Part shown: piece by piece, positions 41,809 through 51,610 of the stretch
Numbering within the stretch: position 1 is the stretch's first letter
How the letters are laid out: the number at the start of each line of letters is the position of its first letter
From: Paenibacillus bouchesdurhonensis
GTDB lineage: Bacteria > Bacillota > Bacilli > Paenibacillales > Paenibacillaceae
NCBI RefSeq assembly: GCF_900155685.1
Contig: NZ_LT732548.1
Span: 319,898 to 383,897 of the forward strand
Direction: 5' to 3'
Length of the DNA: 64,000 nt
Program-made: the position numbers and the translations under genes
The notes under the pieces: generated by a model
What the model was told of the DNA's origin: nothing
Databases searched by the model: none
Seen by the model: the letters and a program-made list of their open reading frames with translations, nothing else

Positions 41809-42870
41809 TTGTCGACGCCATCGCGGGATGAGGAGATTCGGACTCAGCAGGTTAGGCAGTCTCAGCAGGTCGTGCAACCCCAGCAGATCGTGCAATCTCG
41901 GCAGAGCAGACAAGCCTGGCAATCCGAGCAAACCGGGAAAATCCAAGGAAATGGAGCTGCCGAGCAGACGGGGATGGACATCGATGCTTTGTATCGGAAT
42001 TACCGAACGTATGCTTTTTCCATCGCTTATCGGATGCTGGGCGTCGTATCCGACGCTGAGGATGTGGTTCAGGACTGGTTTACAGAGATACAAGCCAAGG
42101 ATATGATGGAAATCCGGGATGTAAAAGCCTATTTGGCAAAAGGAATTACCAATCGCAGTCTGAACGTGTTGAGATCAGCACGCAAACAGAGAGAGGTGTA
42201 TGTCGGCGAATGGCTTCCAGAGCCTCTTGTCGCGGATTATGATTCTCCAGAGCGGATTTTAGAACGCCAGGATGCGATATCGTATGCCTATCTGGTCATG
42301 CTTGAGCGCCTTACTCCGATGGAGCGAGCGGTCTATCTTCTCCGGGAAGTATTCCAGTACGACTATTATGCGATTTCGGAGATGCTGGGCAAGTCGGAGA
42401 GCAATTGTCGCAAAATATGCAGTCGGGCCAGGCAGAGCCTCAAAGCCGAGGCTGTGAGAATGGACGATCATGCAGCTTCCAATAATGAGGCCGCTCAAAG
42501 AGCGCTGATCGAGCGATTTATTGCCGCGTTCGAGCGATACCAGGTAGAGGAGATGCTCGAGCTGCTGGCGGAGGATGCGGTGATGATTACCGATGGAGGC
42601 GGCTATACCCGTTCCGCTATTTTCCCGATTATAAGCCGGAAACGCGTGTTGGCATTGTTGACTTCTCCCAAAGCGTTTAAGGAATTGCGTGGGTGGAAAG
42701 CCGTGGTAACCGAGGTAAACGGAGAATTGAACCTCATATTCAAGAAAGAGGGCCAATTGAAAGGGATGCTATGCTTCCAATGGACGAGCGAAGCGAACGG
42801 TATTCAAAATCTATATTTGCTGCTCAATCCCCAAAAGCTAAGCCATCTACAAACCGACTGGCATGAGTGA
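41809..42870 (+). CDS. ECF41 (SigJ-like) sigma factor with SnoaL-type extension
   Basis: 353 aa. An unusual Gln/Ser/Arg-rich N-terminal stretch (about 1-45, QQVVQPQQIVQSRQSRQ) precedes sigma region 2 (LYRNYRTYAFSIAYRMLGVV, SDAEDVVQDWF) and region 4 (MERAVYLLREVFQYDYYAIS, EMLGKSESNCRKICSRARQ). Between them EWLPEPLV is the ECF41 linker motif. The C-terminal SnoaL-like domain (about 220-340) carries DGGGYTRSA where ECF41 proteins have DGGGK; this domain senses the signal in place of an anti-sigma factor. TTG 41809 is 6 bp after GGAGGAGGTG. Controls the AhpD-like neighbour by inference from its promoter. Confidence 0.88.
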   Translation: MSTPSRDEEIRTQQVRQSQQVVQPQQIVQSRQSRQAWQSEQTGKIQGNGAAEQTGMDIDALYRNYRTYAFSIAYRMLGVVSDAEDVVQDWFTEIQAKDMMEIRDVKAYLAKGITNRSLNVLRSARKQREVYVGEWLPEPLVADYDSPERILERQDAISYAYLVMLERLTPMERAVYLLREVFQYDYYAISEMLGKSESNCRKICSRARQSLKAEAVRMDDHAASNNEAAQRALIERFIAAFERYQVEEMLELLAEDAVMITDGGGYTRSAIFPIISRKRVLALLTSPKAFKELRGWKAVVTEVNGELNLIFKKEGQLKGMLCFQWTSEANGIQNLYLLLNPQKLSHLQTDWHE

Positions 42871-42899
42871 GATTATAAATCTTGCTCATGCTATTTTTA
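42861..42899 (+). terminator. Terminator after the sigma factor gene
   Basis: GCATGAG pairs with CTCATGC, extended by GAGAT/ATCTT, followed by TATTTTTAT. The stop codon lies in the left arm. Confidence 0.75.
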
Positions 42900-42978
42900 T
42901 GTAGTTAAAAATAATTAATAATATGCACTTTACAATAGTGTGCGCCATACAGTATATTGAAAGCAGGAGTTGATCAGG

Positions 42979-43317
42979 ATGACTGATATTCAAGAGGTCG
43001 TGAATGGATTACTGCAAGAATTAAGGCGAGGAACGATCATCATTGGCGTGCTGAGCCAATTGTCAGAGCCCCAATATGGTTATTCGCTTGTGATGGTTTT
43101 GGAAGAGAAGGGCATGGCGATCGATCCCGGCACGCTGTATCCCTTGCTCAGAAGATTGGAGAAGCAGGGGCTGCTGGAGAGCGAGTGGGACACGTCGGAA
43201 AGCCGCCCGCGGAAATATTATCGGCGCAGTCATTTTGGAACAAAGGTATATCGGCAGTTATGCGCGGATTGGCGGGAAATGAACCAAAGCGTAGAAGGCC
43301 TGCTTGATTTGAATTGA
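42979..43317 (+). CDS. PadR-family transcriptional regulator
   Basis: 112-residue winged-helix protein. GTIIIGVLSQLSEPQYGYSL, then GTLYPLLRRLEKQGLLESEW, SRPRKYYR and a C-terminal YRQLCADWREMNQSVEGLL helix are the PadR pattern. ATG 42979 has AGGAG 9 bp upstream; TTG 42970 abuts that site. It is followed 20 bp later by a HAAS-domain membrane protein, the usual PadR partner, so the pair forms an autoregulated unit controlling membrane or envelope functions by family analogy. Inducer unknown. Confidence 0.88.
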   Translation: MTDIQEVVNGLLQELRRGTIIIGVLSQLSEPQYGYSLVMVLEEKGMAIDPGTLYPLLRRLEKQGLLESEWDTSESRPRKYYRRSHFGTKVYRQLCADWREMNQSVEGLLDLN

Positions 43318-43337
43318 ATATTTAGGAGGAGTGACTC

Positions 43338-44372
43338 GTGGATTATGTTCAGAGGTATATTTATGCTGTAACGCAGAAGCTGCCCGAAGGGCAGAGAGAG
43401 GACATTAAGCTGGAGCTGCAAGGCTTGATTGAAGACATGCTGGAGGAACGGACGCAGGGAAAGCCGGTGACGGATGGCGATATCGAAGCGGTACTCCGCG
43501 AGCTGGGAAGTCCGCAGGAGCTTGCGGTCAAATATCAAGCGCGGCCAAGATACTTGATTGGCCCCGCATTTTTCGATGCATATATCTCTATACTGCGTAT
43601 TGTCATGATTTCCATTGGCATTGGACTTACAGTCAGCTTTGCCGTTCAAGCTCTCATTACGCCAGCGGAGACGCTACAGCATTTTATTTCCTATATCGTA
43701 TCGATCATAACGGTCGGCGTGCAGGGCTTTGCCTGGGTGACCTTGTCCTTTGCCATTATTGAATACGCTGGCGTGAAGCCAAGGGATTGGGGCAGCAGGC
43801 GAGAATGGTCTCTTGCCGATCTGCCCGAGATTCCTGACCGCAGGCTGCTCATCAAGCGGAGCGAGCCTATTGCGGGGATTATTTTTTCCGTGCTCTTTGC
43901 CGTGTTGTTTACGTTTTCGGTGGAGCTGATCGGGGCGATTGTTTTTAAGGAGGGCCAGTTCATAGGAACCGCCTCCATATTCCATGTCGAGAATTTCGCC
44001 CGGTACTTGCCGCTCATTTGGGGGCTGACGGCGCTCAGCATCATGAAGGAATCGGTCAAGATGATCTTCGGCAAATGGACGCGCGGCGTTATGCTGTCTC
44101 ATATGGCATTTAATGCAGCCTTGTTCATACTGATGGTCATTATGTTCAAAGACCCGGCCATTTGGAATCCGCATTTTATGGAGCAGCTGGTGCAGTTAGA
44201 TGTCATGACGCCGGGCAGTGAGGCGTTCGAATGGGTCGAATCGATTTGGAACGAGGGTCGAAAATGGTTTGTTTATATCGTAGCACTCGTGACATTTATT
44301 GATATGGTGGCCGTTTTTCTAAAGGTGTATCCGATCCATAGAGGCCCGATTAAGAATATCGAAAATCTCTAA
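43338..44372 (+). CDS. HAAS-domain membrane protein paired with PadR
   Basis: 344 aa. The N-terminal 75 residues (VTQKLPEGQREDIKLELQGL and GDIEAVLRELGSPQELAVKY) form a HAAS/DUF1700-type helical signalling domain. About seven membrane segments follow, starting near residue 85. GTG 43338 is 8 bp after AGGAGG. Translation is likely coupled to the PadR gene 20 bp upstream. HAAS proteins are thought to work with PadR regulators in envelope stress sensing; no enzymatic motif is visible. Confidence 0.8.
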   Translation: MDYVQRYIYAVTQKLPEGQREDIKLELQGLIEDMLEERTQGKPVTDGDIEAVLRELGSPQELAVKYQARPRYLIGPAFFDAYISILRIVMISIGIGLTVSFAVQALITPAETLQHFISYIVSIITVGVQGFAWVTLSFAIIEYAGVKPRDWGSRREWSLADLPEIPDRRLLIKRSEPIAGIIFSVLFAVLFTFSVELIGAIVFKEGQFIGTASIFHVENFARYLPLIWGLTALSIMKESVKMIFGKWTRGVMLSHMAFNAALFILMVIMFKDPAIWNPHFMEQLVQLDVMTPGSEAFEWVESIWNEGRKWFVYIVALVTFIDMVAVFLKVYPIHRGPIKNIENL

Positions 44373-44523
44373 TTATACGAACCTTATCCTTCGGCGTTGT
44401 TTCTGAAATTAGATGGCCTGAGGGTGCTCTTGACTTGTTTGCTGGAACTCTCGTTGGGGTAAAGGTTAGCGACGTACTCTGTACTTTGACTAAAACGATC
44501 TCGACCAGGGAGGAATCAGTCTA

Positions 44524-46563
44524 ATGGATGAACAACGCAAGCCAAACAGTAACCGCAAGCAGGAGCAGCTGGAGCAATTTCGCGTGAAGGACGAGGGTCA
44601 GAAAATGACCACGAATCAGGGACTGCGTGTCTCAGAGGATGAATTCTCTCTCAAAGCAGGGGAGAGGGGCCCGACGTTAATGGAGGACTTCCACTTCAGA
44701 GAGAAAATGACGCATTTTGACCATGAACGCATTCCGGAACGCATCGTACATGCTCGCGGCTTCGCGGCTCATGGAGAGTTTGAACTTTACACATCGATGA
44801 CACCTTACACCAAGGCAAAATTTCTGCAGGTTCCGGGTACGAAGACGCCCGTGTTCGTTAGATTCTCAACGGTGGCAGGCTCGCGCGGCTCAGCAGAGAC
44901 CGTGCGCGATGCGCGGGGCTTTGCTACGAAATTTTATACCGAAGAAGGCAACTATGATCTGGTCGGCAACAACATTCCCGTATTCTTCATCCAGGATGCG
45001 GTTAAATTCCCGGATTTGATTCATGCGCTGAAGCCGGAGCCGCATAATGAGATGCCGCAGGCCGCTACAGCCCATGATACGTTTTGGGACTTCGTGGCGA
45101 ACAACCAGGAGTCTGCGCATATGATCATGTGGGCGATGTCGGATCGCGCTATTCCGCGCAGCTTCCGTATGATGGAAGGCTTCGGGGTGCATACCTTCCG
45201 GCTCGTCAACGAGCAGGGGAAGGCCCATTTTGTGAAGTTTCACTGGAAGCCCGTGCTTGGCACGCATTCTCTGGTATGGGATGAAGCGCAGAAAATCTCC
45301 GGTAAAGATCCCGATTTCCATCGCCGTGATTTATGGGAAGCGATTGAGCAGGGCAATAACCCTGAATATGAGCTTGGCGTTCAGCTTTTGCCGGAAGAGG
45401 ACGAGTTCAAATTCGACTTCGATATTCTAGATCCGACGAAGCTGTGGCCGGAGGAGGAGGTTCCCGTGCAGCGGATTGGAAAAATGACACTGAACCGCAA
45501 TGTGGACAATGTATTCGCCGAGACAGAGCAGGTGGCCTTCCATCCAGGGCATGTCGTGCCAGGGATCGACTTCACCAATGACCCGCTGCTGCAAGGCCGG
45601 CTGTTCTCCTATACCGATACGCAGCTCATCCGCCTTGGCGGGCCGAACTTCCACGAGCTGCCGATCAACCGGCCAGTCTGCCCTTTCCACAACAACCAGC
45701 GGGACGGATATGGCCGCCAGACGATCAATGTGGGGCAGGTCAGCTATCATAACAACTCACTGGCCGGCAATACACCGGAGCCTGCTTCCGGAGCAGAAGG
45801 CGGCTATGTCCACTATCAGGAGAAGGTGGAGGGCCGCAAGGTTCGCGCCCGCAGCGACAGCTTCCAGGATCATTTCTCGCAGGCGACGCTCTTCTGGAAC
45901 AGCATGAGTCTGGCGGAGAAGCAGCATATTATCGATGCCTTTTCGTTTGAGCTGGGCAAGGTCAGGAGCAAATCGGTACGGCAGCAGGTGGTCGATATGT
46001 TCGGCAACGTCAGCCTTAAACTGGCCGTGCCAGTCGCCGAGGCTATAGGGGCGAATCCTCCGCAAGGCTCGGGCTCGCAGTCGATCAAATCCTCCCCAGC
46101 CCTTAGCCAAGAGAATACCGTCAAGACGCCAAAGACCCGCAAAGTGGGTGTTATCGTAGGCAGTAACTTTGACGGTGCAGAGGCCATGTCCGTTCTCCAT
46201 GCGCTAATTGCCGAAGGGTTGCTGGTCGAATTCATTAGCGAGAAGCTCGGCGTGCTTCATGGCTCGGCTGATACGGAATGCGAAATTACGCATACCTTTC
46301 TAACGGCGGACTCTGTATTGTTCGATGCGATCTACGCACTGGGCGGAGAACTCCTTGCCGATGCTTCGAATATAAAGGCTGCCTACTTCATTCAAGAGGC
46401 GCACTCCCATTACAAGCCGATTGGCGCTTCCGTTGACGGTGCAAAATGGCTTGAGCCGCAGATGGAGAGCAGCCCAGGCGTCATTACAGGCTTGCTTGGC
46501 AGCGAATTCGCAGCCAGCTTCATTGAAGCGATTGCGGCTCACCGCCATTGGGATCGCATCTGA
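44524..46563 (+). CDS. katE: Large-subunit monofunctional catalase (KatE/HPII-type)
   Basis: Heme catalase of 679 aa that disproportionates hydrogen peroxide. The core (about 55-510) shows the catalytic His in [13 protein letters not shown], Asn in [13 protein letters not shown] and the heme-ligating Tyr in [14 protein letters not shown]. The C-terminal extension (about 535-679, [20 protein letters not shown]) is the flavodoxin/DJ-1-like domain of clade 2 large catalases. No signal peptide. ATG 44524 follows GGGAGG. Single gene with a 150-base leader; I found no convincing PerR box. The symbol follows the clade, not a proven orthology. Confidence 0.92.
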   Translation: MDEQRKPNSNRKQEQLEQFRVKDEGQKMTTNQGLRVSEDEFSLKAGERGPTLMEDFHFREKMTHFDHERIPERIVHARGFAAHGEFELYTSMTPYTKAKFLQVPGTKTPVFVRFSTVAGSRGSAETVRDARGFATKFYTEEGNYDLVGNNIPVFFIQDAVKFPDLIHALKPEPHNEMPQAATAHDTFWDFVANNQESAHMIMWAMSDRAIPRSFRMMEGFGVHTFRLVNEQGKAHFVKFHWKPVLGTHSLVWDEAQKISGKDPDFHRRDLWEAIEQGNNPEYELGVQLLPEEDEFKFDFDILDPTKLWPEEEVPVQRIGKMTLNRNVDNVFAETEQVAFHPGHVVPGIDFTNDPLLQGRLFSYTDTQLIRLGGPNFHELPINRPVCPFHNNQRDGYGRQTINVGQVSYHNNSLAGNTPEPASGAEGGYVHYQEKVEGRKVRARSDSFQDHFSQATLFWNSMSLAEKQHIIDAFSFELGKVRSKSVRQQVVDMFGNVSLKLAVPVAEAIGANPPQGSGSQSIKSSPALSQENTVKTPKTRKVGVIVGSNFDGAEAMSVLHALIAEGLLVEFISEKLGVLHGSADTECEITHTFLTADSVLFDAIYALGGELLADASNIKAAYFIQEAHSHYKPIGASVDGAKWLEPQMESSPGVITGLLGSEFAASFIEAIAAHRHWDRI

Positions 46564-46635
46564 GTCATTATTACCATTCGTTGTTTATAGTGCTCTATAA
46601 GTAAGAGGAAAAGTATAGTCAGATGCATGGCAAAG

Positions 46636-46668
46636 AGCCCTGCAGCGGAATACTCCGACTGCAGGGCT
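46636..46668. terminator. Hairpin between convergent catalase and stalk-protein genes
   Basis: AGCCCTGCAG pairs with CTGCAGGGCT across 13 bases. On the minus strand CTCTTTG follows; on the plus strand there is no U-tract, so it is better as terminator for the minus-strand gene. Confidence 0.6.
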
Positions 46669-46680
46669 AAGAAGTGACGA

Positions 46681-47775
46681 TTATTGTTGTGATGGAGAAT
46701 CTGCTTGCACCACGATTTTGACAGCTTTACTGATCGCAGGCAGGCTTCTTGTCATGACGGGCTCATAGAAGCCGATGACCTTCGTACCTTGCGTAAGGGA
46801 GCTTTTCTCTACTGGATTGCCCTCCTTGTCCACGATAGCCGTGTCAGCGCTCAACCGGAGAACAATTTGATCCTGGGACAGGTCGGTTAGTCCTTGTCCT
46901 TTGACGAGGTAGCCGACGATATTATCCTGTTCATCCATACGGATTTCCTCGATCGTTCCCGCAGTTCCCAGCAGTTCTCCAGACATTTCGGCGTCCAGTA
47001 TAGTAATCGTGTTGGTTGCGGTTTGTGGTGGCAAGCTGAGGGTCATGGCCAGGGAATGGTCGGCTTGTACGGTCATGCCGATCTGAAGATCAGACCACTC
47101 CAGCTTCTCTCCATCCGGGGTTTGATATTTCGTATCCTCGCTAACGTTCAGCACGAGTCCGTCGGGCCCGATTCCTTGAATGTGGACGGAGGCATACTTA
47201 TCATTCTGATGGATCGCTGTGACAACGCCGGTGCTTTGGGCGGTTTGCTGCTGTTCCGGCTGCTGCACTTGCGTCGTAATCGAGATTGAATCCGCCTGGA
47301 TCGATACGGAGGCTTGCAGAGCTTTCTCGACAAAGGAAGCCGGTACATGCAATTGGCCATTTATCAGTTCAGGAGCAACGTCTAAAGATTCGCTTACTCC
47401 GTTCACGGAATATTGCTTTTCTCCGGTCGTAACGTCTGCTGCCTTGTCGTCCGTGCTGATCCTCGCTGAACGATCCGCCTGGTTCCACTTCACCTTATAT
47501 CCCAGCTGTTCCGCAACGGAACGAATTGGCAGCATAGCTGCTTCATTAGCTTGTCCTTTATAGGCTGTCACGGGCATAAGCGTTCCATTGACTTCAATCG
47601 CCATGGCTTGCGTCTGTGGCGAGGAATGGATTGGTGCCGCCTCTGCTGATGCAGCAGGCAGGTTGAGTGCTGACCCGGCAGGAAGGCCGATTGCAGACTC
47701 TGCTGCTCCCGCAGTGGAGGCAATTACCGTGGACAAAGCCAGTATGGCTAGGGATGTTCTTAATGTTGTATTCAT
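46681..47775 (-). CDS. Exported copper-amine-oxidase-N-like stalk domain protein
   Basis: 364 aa with a signal peptide (about 1-25, LAILALSTVIASTAGA). Residues about 50-160 form a Cu_amine_oxidN1-type stalk module: IEVNGTLMPVTAYKGQANEA, AMLPIRSVAEQLGYKVKWNQ, INGQLHVPASFVEKAL. The rest is beta-rich, including a segment like a copper-binding or DUF3221-style domain; no catalytic residues seen. ATG 47775 is 9 bp after AGAGGA. It is 86 bp downstream of the phosphonate importer on the same strand with no obvious terminator between, so read-through is possible. Surface role unknown. Confidence 0.7.
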   Translation of the reverse strand: MNTTLRTSLAILALSTVIASTAGAAESAIGLPAGSALNLPAASAEAAPIHSSPQTQAMAIEVNGTLMPVTAYKGQANEAAMLPIRSVAEQLGYKVKWNQADRSARISTDDKAADVTTGEKQYSVNGVSESLDVAPELINGQLHVPASFVEKALQASVSIQADSISITTQVQQPEQQQTAQSTGVVTAIHQNDKYASVHIQGIGPDGLVLNVSEDTKYQTPDGEKLEWSDLQIGMTVQADHSLAMTLSLPPQTATNTITILDAEMSGELLGTAGTIEEIRMDEQDNIVGYLVKGQGLTDLSQDQIVLRLSADTAIVDKEGNPVEKSSLTQGTKVIGFYEPVMTRSLPAISKAVKIVVQADSPSQQ

Positions 47776-47860
47776 GATGATCAATCCTCTCGACATGTAT
47801 TTTAGGTCGTTCTACAAGTCAAGACGACACGAATCTATGAATTGTTGCAACATCGGATGA

Positions 47861-48679
47861 TTATACTAGCTTCTTGCGGATTGAGCCGGAAATCATGTCG
47901 ATGATCGTAATCATGACGACGATGCCAAGCAGAATAATGCCGACCCGTTCCCAATTGCGGGAGCTTAAAGCAAAAATGAGCGGGGTTCCAATCCCGCCCG
48001 CTCCGATGATGCCAAGAATCGTCGCGGAGCGAACATTAATCTCGAATCGGTATAAGGTGTAGGATAGGAAGCCCGGAAGTACCTGAGGAATGACGGCAAA
48101 CCACATGATTTGCAGGCGGCTTGCCCCGGTAGCAATTAGCGCCTCAATCGGGCCTTTGTCCAAATTCTCCACTTCATCGGCGAACAGCTTCCCCAGCATG
48201 CCTACGGAATGCAGTCCAAGCGCTAGTACGCCGGCGAAGGAGCCCGGGCCGACCGCCTTGATGAACAGAATGGCCATAATGATTTCCGGGAAGGTACGAA
48301 TGAAGCTCAGAATCATTTTTCCCGAACCGGATACCCATCTGGAGGAGCTCATATTGGTGGCCGCCCAGAAAGCGAAGGGAATGCAGATTACGGTTGAAAT
48401 AAAGGTGCCGAGCATGGAAATGGCCAGCGTATCCAGCAGCCCACGAAGCAAATCCTCGCCGTCCGGCAAATAGACGTAATCCCAGTCCGGCGAGAAGATT
48501 CCGGCTAGAATTGCCTTGGAAATTTGCCCTGCCGTTTCTTTGATCCCCGTATAAGGTATGCCGGCGAAGGCCCAAATATAGACAACGGCAAGCGCCGCAT
48601 AAATGAGCCAGCGGTAGGCGCGTCTCTTCGGCTTATGGATGCGTGTCTTGTGCATCATTTCGTGTTCCGATTTTGTCAT
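47861..48679 (-). CDS. phnE: Phosphonate-type ABC importer permease 2 (PhnE)
   Basis: Membrane subunit, 272 aa with about six segments. The EAA-like loop is ALIATGASRLQIMWFAVIPQ, and RSATILGIIGAGGIGTPLIF is the PhnE/PtxC signature. The ATG overlaps the stop of permease 1 (ATGA), showing translational coupling. Order in the unit is substrate-binding protein, ATPase, two permeases. Such systems carry phosphonates, phosphite or hypophosphite; the window has no C-P lyase or phosphite dehydrogenase to choose among them. Confidence 0.88.
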   Translation of the reverse strand: MTKSEHEMMHKTRIHKPKRRAYRWLIYAALAVVYIWAFAGIPYTGIKETAGQISKAILAGIFSPDWDYVYLPDGEDLLRGLLDTLAISMLGTFISTVICIPFAFWAATNMSSSRWVSGSGKMILSFIRTFPEIIMAILFIKAVGPGSFAGVLALGLHSVGMLGKLFADEVENLDKGPIEALIATGASRLQIMWFAVIPQVLPGFLSYTLYRFEINVRSATILGIIGAGGIGTPLIFALSSRNWERVGIILLGIVVMITIIDMISGSIRKKLV

Positions 48680-49476
48680 AGCAGTTTCTCCCGCAGCTTC
48701 ATACTTAAATAATCGATGATCAACACGATAGCTAGTGTGAAAATAATGATCACGCTGGTTTTGTCGTACTCCAGAAATCCTAGAGTCACTTCGTAATAAT
48801 GGCCGATGCCTCCTGCGCCAACCAGGCCGAGAATAGCCGCCGCACGTACGTTGATTTCGAAGGTATAGAGCACATAGGAGGCGAAATGTGCTTGAATCTG
48901 CGGAATGACGCCGTATGCGATGCGCTGCAATGTATTTGCGCCGACCGAGGTCATCGCTTCCAGCGGCCCGTGGTCGATCGTCTCCAACGCCTCATAGGTC
49001 AGCTTGGCGATCAGGCCCATCGAGAAGACCGCCAAAGCGAATATGCCGGGCAGCGGCCCGAGTCCAAAAATGGCGACAAACAGGGCAGCCAGCAGCAAAT
49101 CCGGAATTGTGCGCACCAGATTGAGCAGGACACGAACTGGATAGTAGATCCAGCCGGATCTTGTCAGATTGCTGGCGCACAGCAGGGCGACGGGAATGGC
49201 AGCGAGTGCCCCAAGCGTCGTCCCTACAAGAGCCATGCGAATCGTCTCCAGCATGGCGTCAGTAATGTTGTTGAAGTAGCTCCATTTCGGTGGAAACATC
49301 TCTCGCAACAGATCGAGCATATTTGGGATGCCGGCTGCAAGTTCGCCGATCGTCGACTCCGTCTGCGCCGCGCTGCCCCAGAGCAGAAGCAGGATAATAA
49401 CGGCGGTCAGCGCATGCTTCAATCGGCTAGGAGCTTTTGGGCGTGCTTGAATAGGGATGCTTGGCTTGGCGTTCAT
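48676..49476 (-). CDS. phnE: Phosphonate-type ABC importer permease 1 (PhnE)
   Basis: 266 aa, six membrane segments. EAA-like loop [20 protein letters not shown] and [20 protein letters not shown], closely parallel to permease 2, so the two form a heterodimer that arose by duplication. Starts with ATGA overlap on the ATPase stop, with GGAGGAG inside the ATPase gene as ribosome site, and ends with an ATGA overlap on permease 2. A Pro/Lys-rich N-terminus ([14 protein letters not shown]) precedes the first segment. Confidence 0.88.
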   Translation of the reverse strand: MNAKPSIPIQARPKAPSRLKHALTAVIILLLLWGSAAQTESTIGELAAGIPNMLDLLREMFPPKWSYFNNITDAMLETIRMALVGTTLGALAAIPVALLCASNLTRSGWIYYPVRVLLNLVRTIPDLLLAALFVAIFGLGPLPGIFALAVFSMGLIAKLTYEALETIDHGPLEAMTSVGANTLQRIAYGVIPQIQAHFASYVLYTFEINVRAAAILGLVGAGGIGHYYEVTLGFLEYDKTSVIIIFTLAIVLIIDYLSMKLREKLL

Positions 49477-50246
49477 ACAACCCGCTCCTCCAGGAGCTCA
49501 TCCTGCGCAATTGGACGTCCGTAGATGGAAGAAAACACCTCATCGGTCGCTTCCGACACCGGGCCGTCAAAGACCACCTCGCCTGCTCTAAGGCCGATAA
49601 TCCGGGTGGCGTAAGCTCTTGCCAGATCGATGAAGTGCAGGTTGACGATCGTTGTAATGCCAAGCTCCCGATTGATTCTCTGCAAATCATCCATGACCTG
49701 CTTCGTCGTCAGGGGATCGAGAGAGGCCACCGGCTCATCCGCGAGAATGATTTTGGCTTCCTGTGCGAGTACGCGCGCAATCGCTACCCGCTGCTGCTGT
49801 CCGCCGGACAGCTGGTCTGCCCGGACATAGGCCTTCTCGGCAATATTAACGCGGCTTAACGCTTCAAAGGCGATGTCGATGTCTTCCTTGGGAAATAGCC
49901 CAAGCACCGTGCGCAGCGTGGAGTGATAGCCGACTCTTCCGGCCATGACATTGCGCAGCACAGTAGAGCGCTTGACCAGATTGAAGCTTTGAAAAATCAT
50001 CCCGATATCGCGGCGGATACTGCGAAGCTGCTGCCCCGAAGCCTTCGTAATTGATTTGCCGCCAATGCGGATATCCCCTTCGGTAATGTCGTGCAGGCGG
50101 TTCATCGAACGCAATAGCGTCGACTTTCCCGCCCCCGATAATCCGACGATGACGACGAACTCGCCTTGGGAAATCGATAGATTAATATGGTTCAGCCCTT
50201 TGGTTCCATTGGGATAGGTCTTGGATACATTCGTCAGTTCTATCAC
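49473..50246 (-). CDS. phnC: Phosphonate-type ABC importer ATPase (PhnC)
   Basis: 257-residue ABC ATPase. Walker [12 protein letters not shown] near residue 38, Q-loop [20 protein letters not shown] (the PhnC pattern), signature [17 protein letters not shown], Walker [13 protein letters not shown], switch His in [13 protein letters not shown] 50246 gives [14 protein letters not shown], the usual PhnC beginning, so I prefer it to ATG 50258 which adds four residues and abuts AAGGA. Separated from the binding-protein gene by 150 bases with a hairpin. Confidence 0.88.
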   Translation of the reverse strand: MIELTNVSKTYPNGTKGLNHINLSISQGEFVVIVGLSGAGKSTLLRSMNRLHDITEGDIRIGGKSITKASGQQLRSIRRDIGMIFQSFNLVKRSTVLRNVMAGRVGYHSTLRTVLGLFPKEDIDIAFEALSRVNIAEKAYVRADQLSGGQQQRVAIARVLAQEAKIILADEPVASLDPLTTKQVMDDLQRINRELGITTIVNLHFIDLARAYATRIIGLRAGEVVFDGPVSEATDEVFSSIYGRPIAQDELLEERVV

Positions 50247-50312
50247 GTATATGATCATTCCTTATAAGAGTTTTATCGCGCCATCCTGTTTAACATCTCT
50301 AATAACAAGCAC

Positions 50313-50346
50313 AGCCAGTCATAGTGCGGCAGCACTCCAACTGGCT
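50313..50346 (-). promoter_or_regulatory. Intercistronic hairpin between phnD and phnC
   Basis: AGCCAGT pairs with ACTGGCT and, inside, GTGC with GCAC around TGCC. No U-tract follows. As in the nucleoside importer at 1168, it sits between the binding-protein gene and the ATPase gene and probably sets their ratio. Confidence 0.5.
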
Positions 50347-50396
50347 TGCTCATTTCGCGTACGGTGTCTCCGAGGTTCCAATTCCAAATGGTCAGC

Positions 50397-51386
50397 TTAC
50401 TCTGTTTTCACTTTCTCCCCGTATTCACGCACGATATCGAAGGTGCTGTCTTGCGATTTCACGTAGCCTTCGTGCGAGTAAATTTCCTGAATGATCGCAC
50501 GCCCGGCTTCGTCCTTGCCGATATCGATGAAGGCACCTGCGATTTTATCGCTCCATTCCGCGTTCATGTCGGTGCGCACGCTGACTGTATCGTTCGGGAT
50601 CGGCTCGGTGAAGGTCAGAACTTTCGTATCTTCAAATACCGTCGGATAATCGCCTTTCACGACATTTCTAGCATCCTGGAAAATTGCCGCGGCATCCACA
50701 TCACCGTTCAATACGGCGAGCACGCCTTGGTCATGTCCCTTGACCGTAATGGCTTGAACGTCCTTGAGCGGATCGAGCCTAGCTTCCATCAGCTTGCCGG
50801 CAGGCCATACGAATCCTGCAGAGGATGTCACGTTCTGATAGGCGATGCGCTTGCCCTTTAGATCGCTGACGGACTGAATGGCGGAATCCTTCTTGACAAT
50901 GATCATCGCTTTGTAGAAATCGACGAGTTCCTCAGTAGGTGCGCCCGTGTCATCCTGCACCCCGTAACGTTGCGCTTGCAGAATGACCTCGGCCGCGCCC
51001 TTCTCTTTAGCCAAGACATAAGCGGTTGGCGGCAGGAAGCCGACATCTACCTTTTTGGAAGCCATCGCTTCAATAATCGTGTTGTAGTCGGTGGATACGC
51101 TGACTTTGACCGGAATGCCAAGACGGTCGGTCAACAGCTTCTCCAGAGGCTTGGCTTTCGCTTCGAGAGTGTCCGCATTTTGAGATGGAACGAATTGAAC
51201 GGTTAATGTTTCCGGCACATATCCAACAGCTTCCGGTGTATTCGCAGGCTGGTTCTCCTGTTGATTAGCAGGCTGGCTTGCCGCCGCATCCTTGCCGGTA
51301 TTGCTTACCGCGGCATTGGTACCGCAGCCGCTAAGGAAGGCGATGGATAAGAACAAAGGCAGAATGAATCGGGTTATTTTTCTCAA
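50397..51386 (-). CDS. phnD: Phosphonate-type substrate-binding lipoprotein (PhnD)
   Basis: 329-residue lipoprotein: signal peptide with lipobox LSGC near residue 20, Asn/Gln-rich tether, then a PhnD/PtxB-type domain. VQFVPSQNADTLEAKAKPLE, VDVGFLPPTAYVLAKEKGA and LKGKRIAYQNVTSSAGFVWP (with the S-S that binds the phosphonate group) and INDVDAAAIFQD-like GDVDAAAIFQD are typical. TTG 51386 is 8 bp after GGAGGT; the longer frame from 51404 overlaps this site. First gene of the unit; divergent from the phosphoesterase at 51611. I looked for Pho boxes in the 200-base divergent region and found none convincing. Confidence 0.88.
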   Translation of the reverse strand: MRKITRFILPLFLSIAFLSGCGTNAAVSNTGKDAAASQPANQQENQPANTPEAVGYVPETLTVQFVPSQNADTLEAKAKPLEKLLTDRLGIPVKVSVSTDYNTIIEAMASKKVDVGFLPPTAYVLAKEKGAAEVILQAQRYGVQDDTGAPTEELVDFYKAMIIVKKDSAIQSVSDLKGKRIAYQNVTSSAGFVWPAGKLMEARLDPLKDVQAITVKGHDQGVLAVLNGDVDAAAIFQDARNVVKGDYPTVFEDTKVLTFTEPIPNDTVSVRTDMNAEWSDKIAGAFIDIGKDEAGRAIIQEIYSHEGYVKSQDSTFDIVREYGEKVKTE

Positions 51387-51610
51387 ACGATATGACCTCC
51401 ACAAATCTATTTTGGATTGCTCATTTAACTATAAGAGAGGTTTATTAACGGCTTATTAGCATAAATCTATCTTTATGTAAAAAAATGCAATTTTTATCCT
51501 GGCCCATTTAATATAAAACATGATTTCACTTGATAGACTAAGTGGAGATGCGGCGGAACTAGGATGACGATGCAATTTTGATGCATCAGGCGTTAGGAGA
51601 GATGATGGCA

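Noticed and set aside
51387-51610. Pho box in the divergent phnD/phosphoesterase region
   Set aside because: Scattered TTTACA/TTAATA-like words do not form the regular 11-bp spaced direct repeat required for PhoP.
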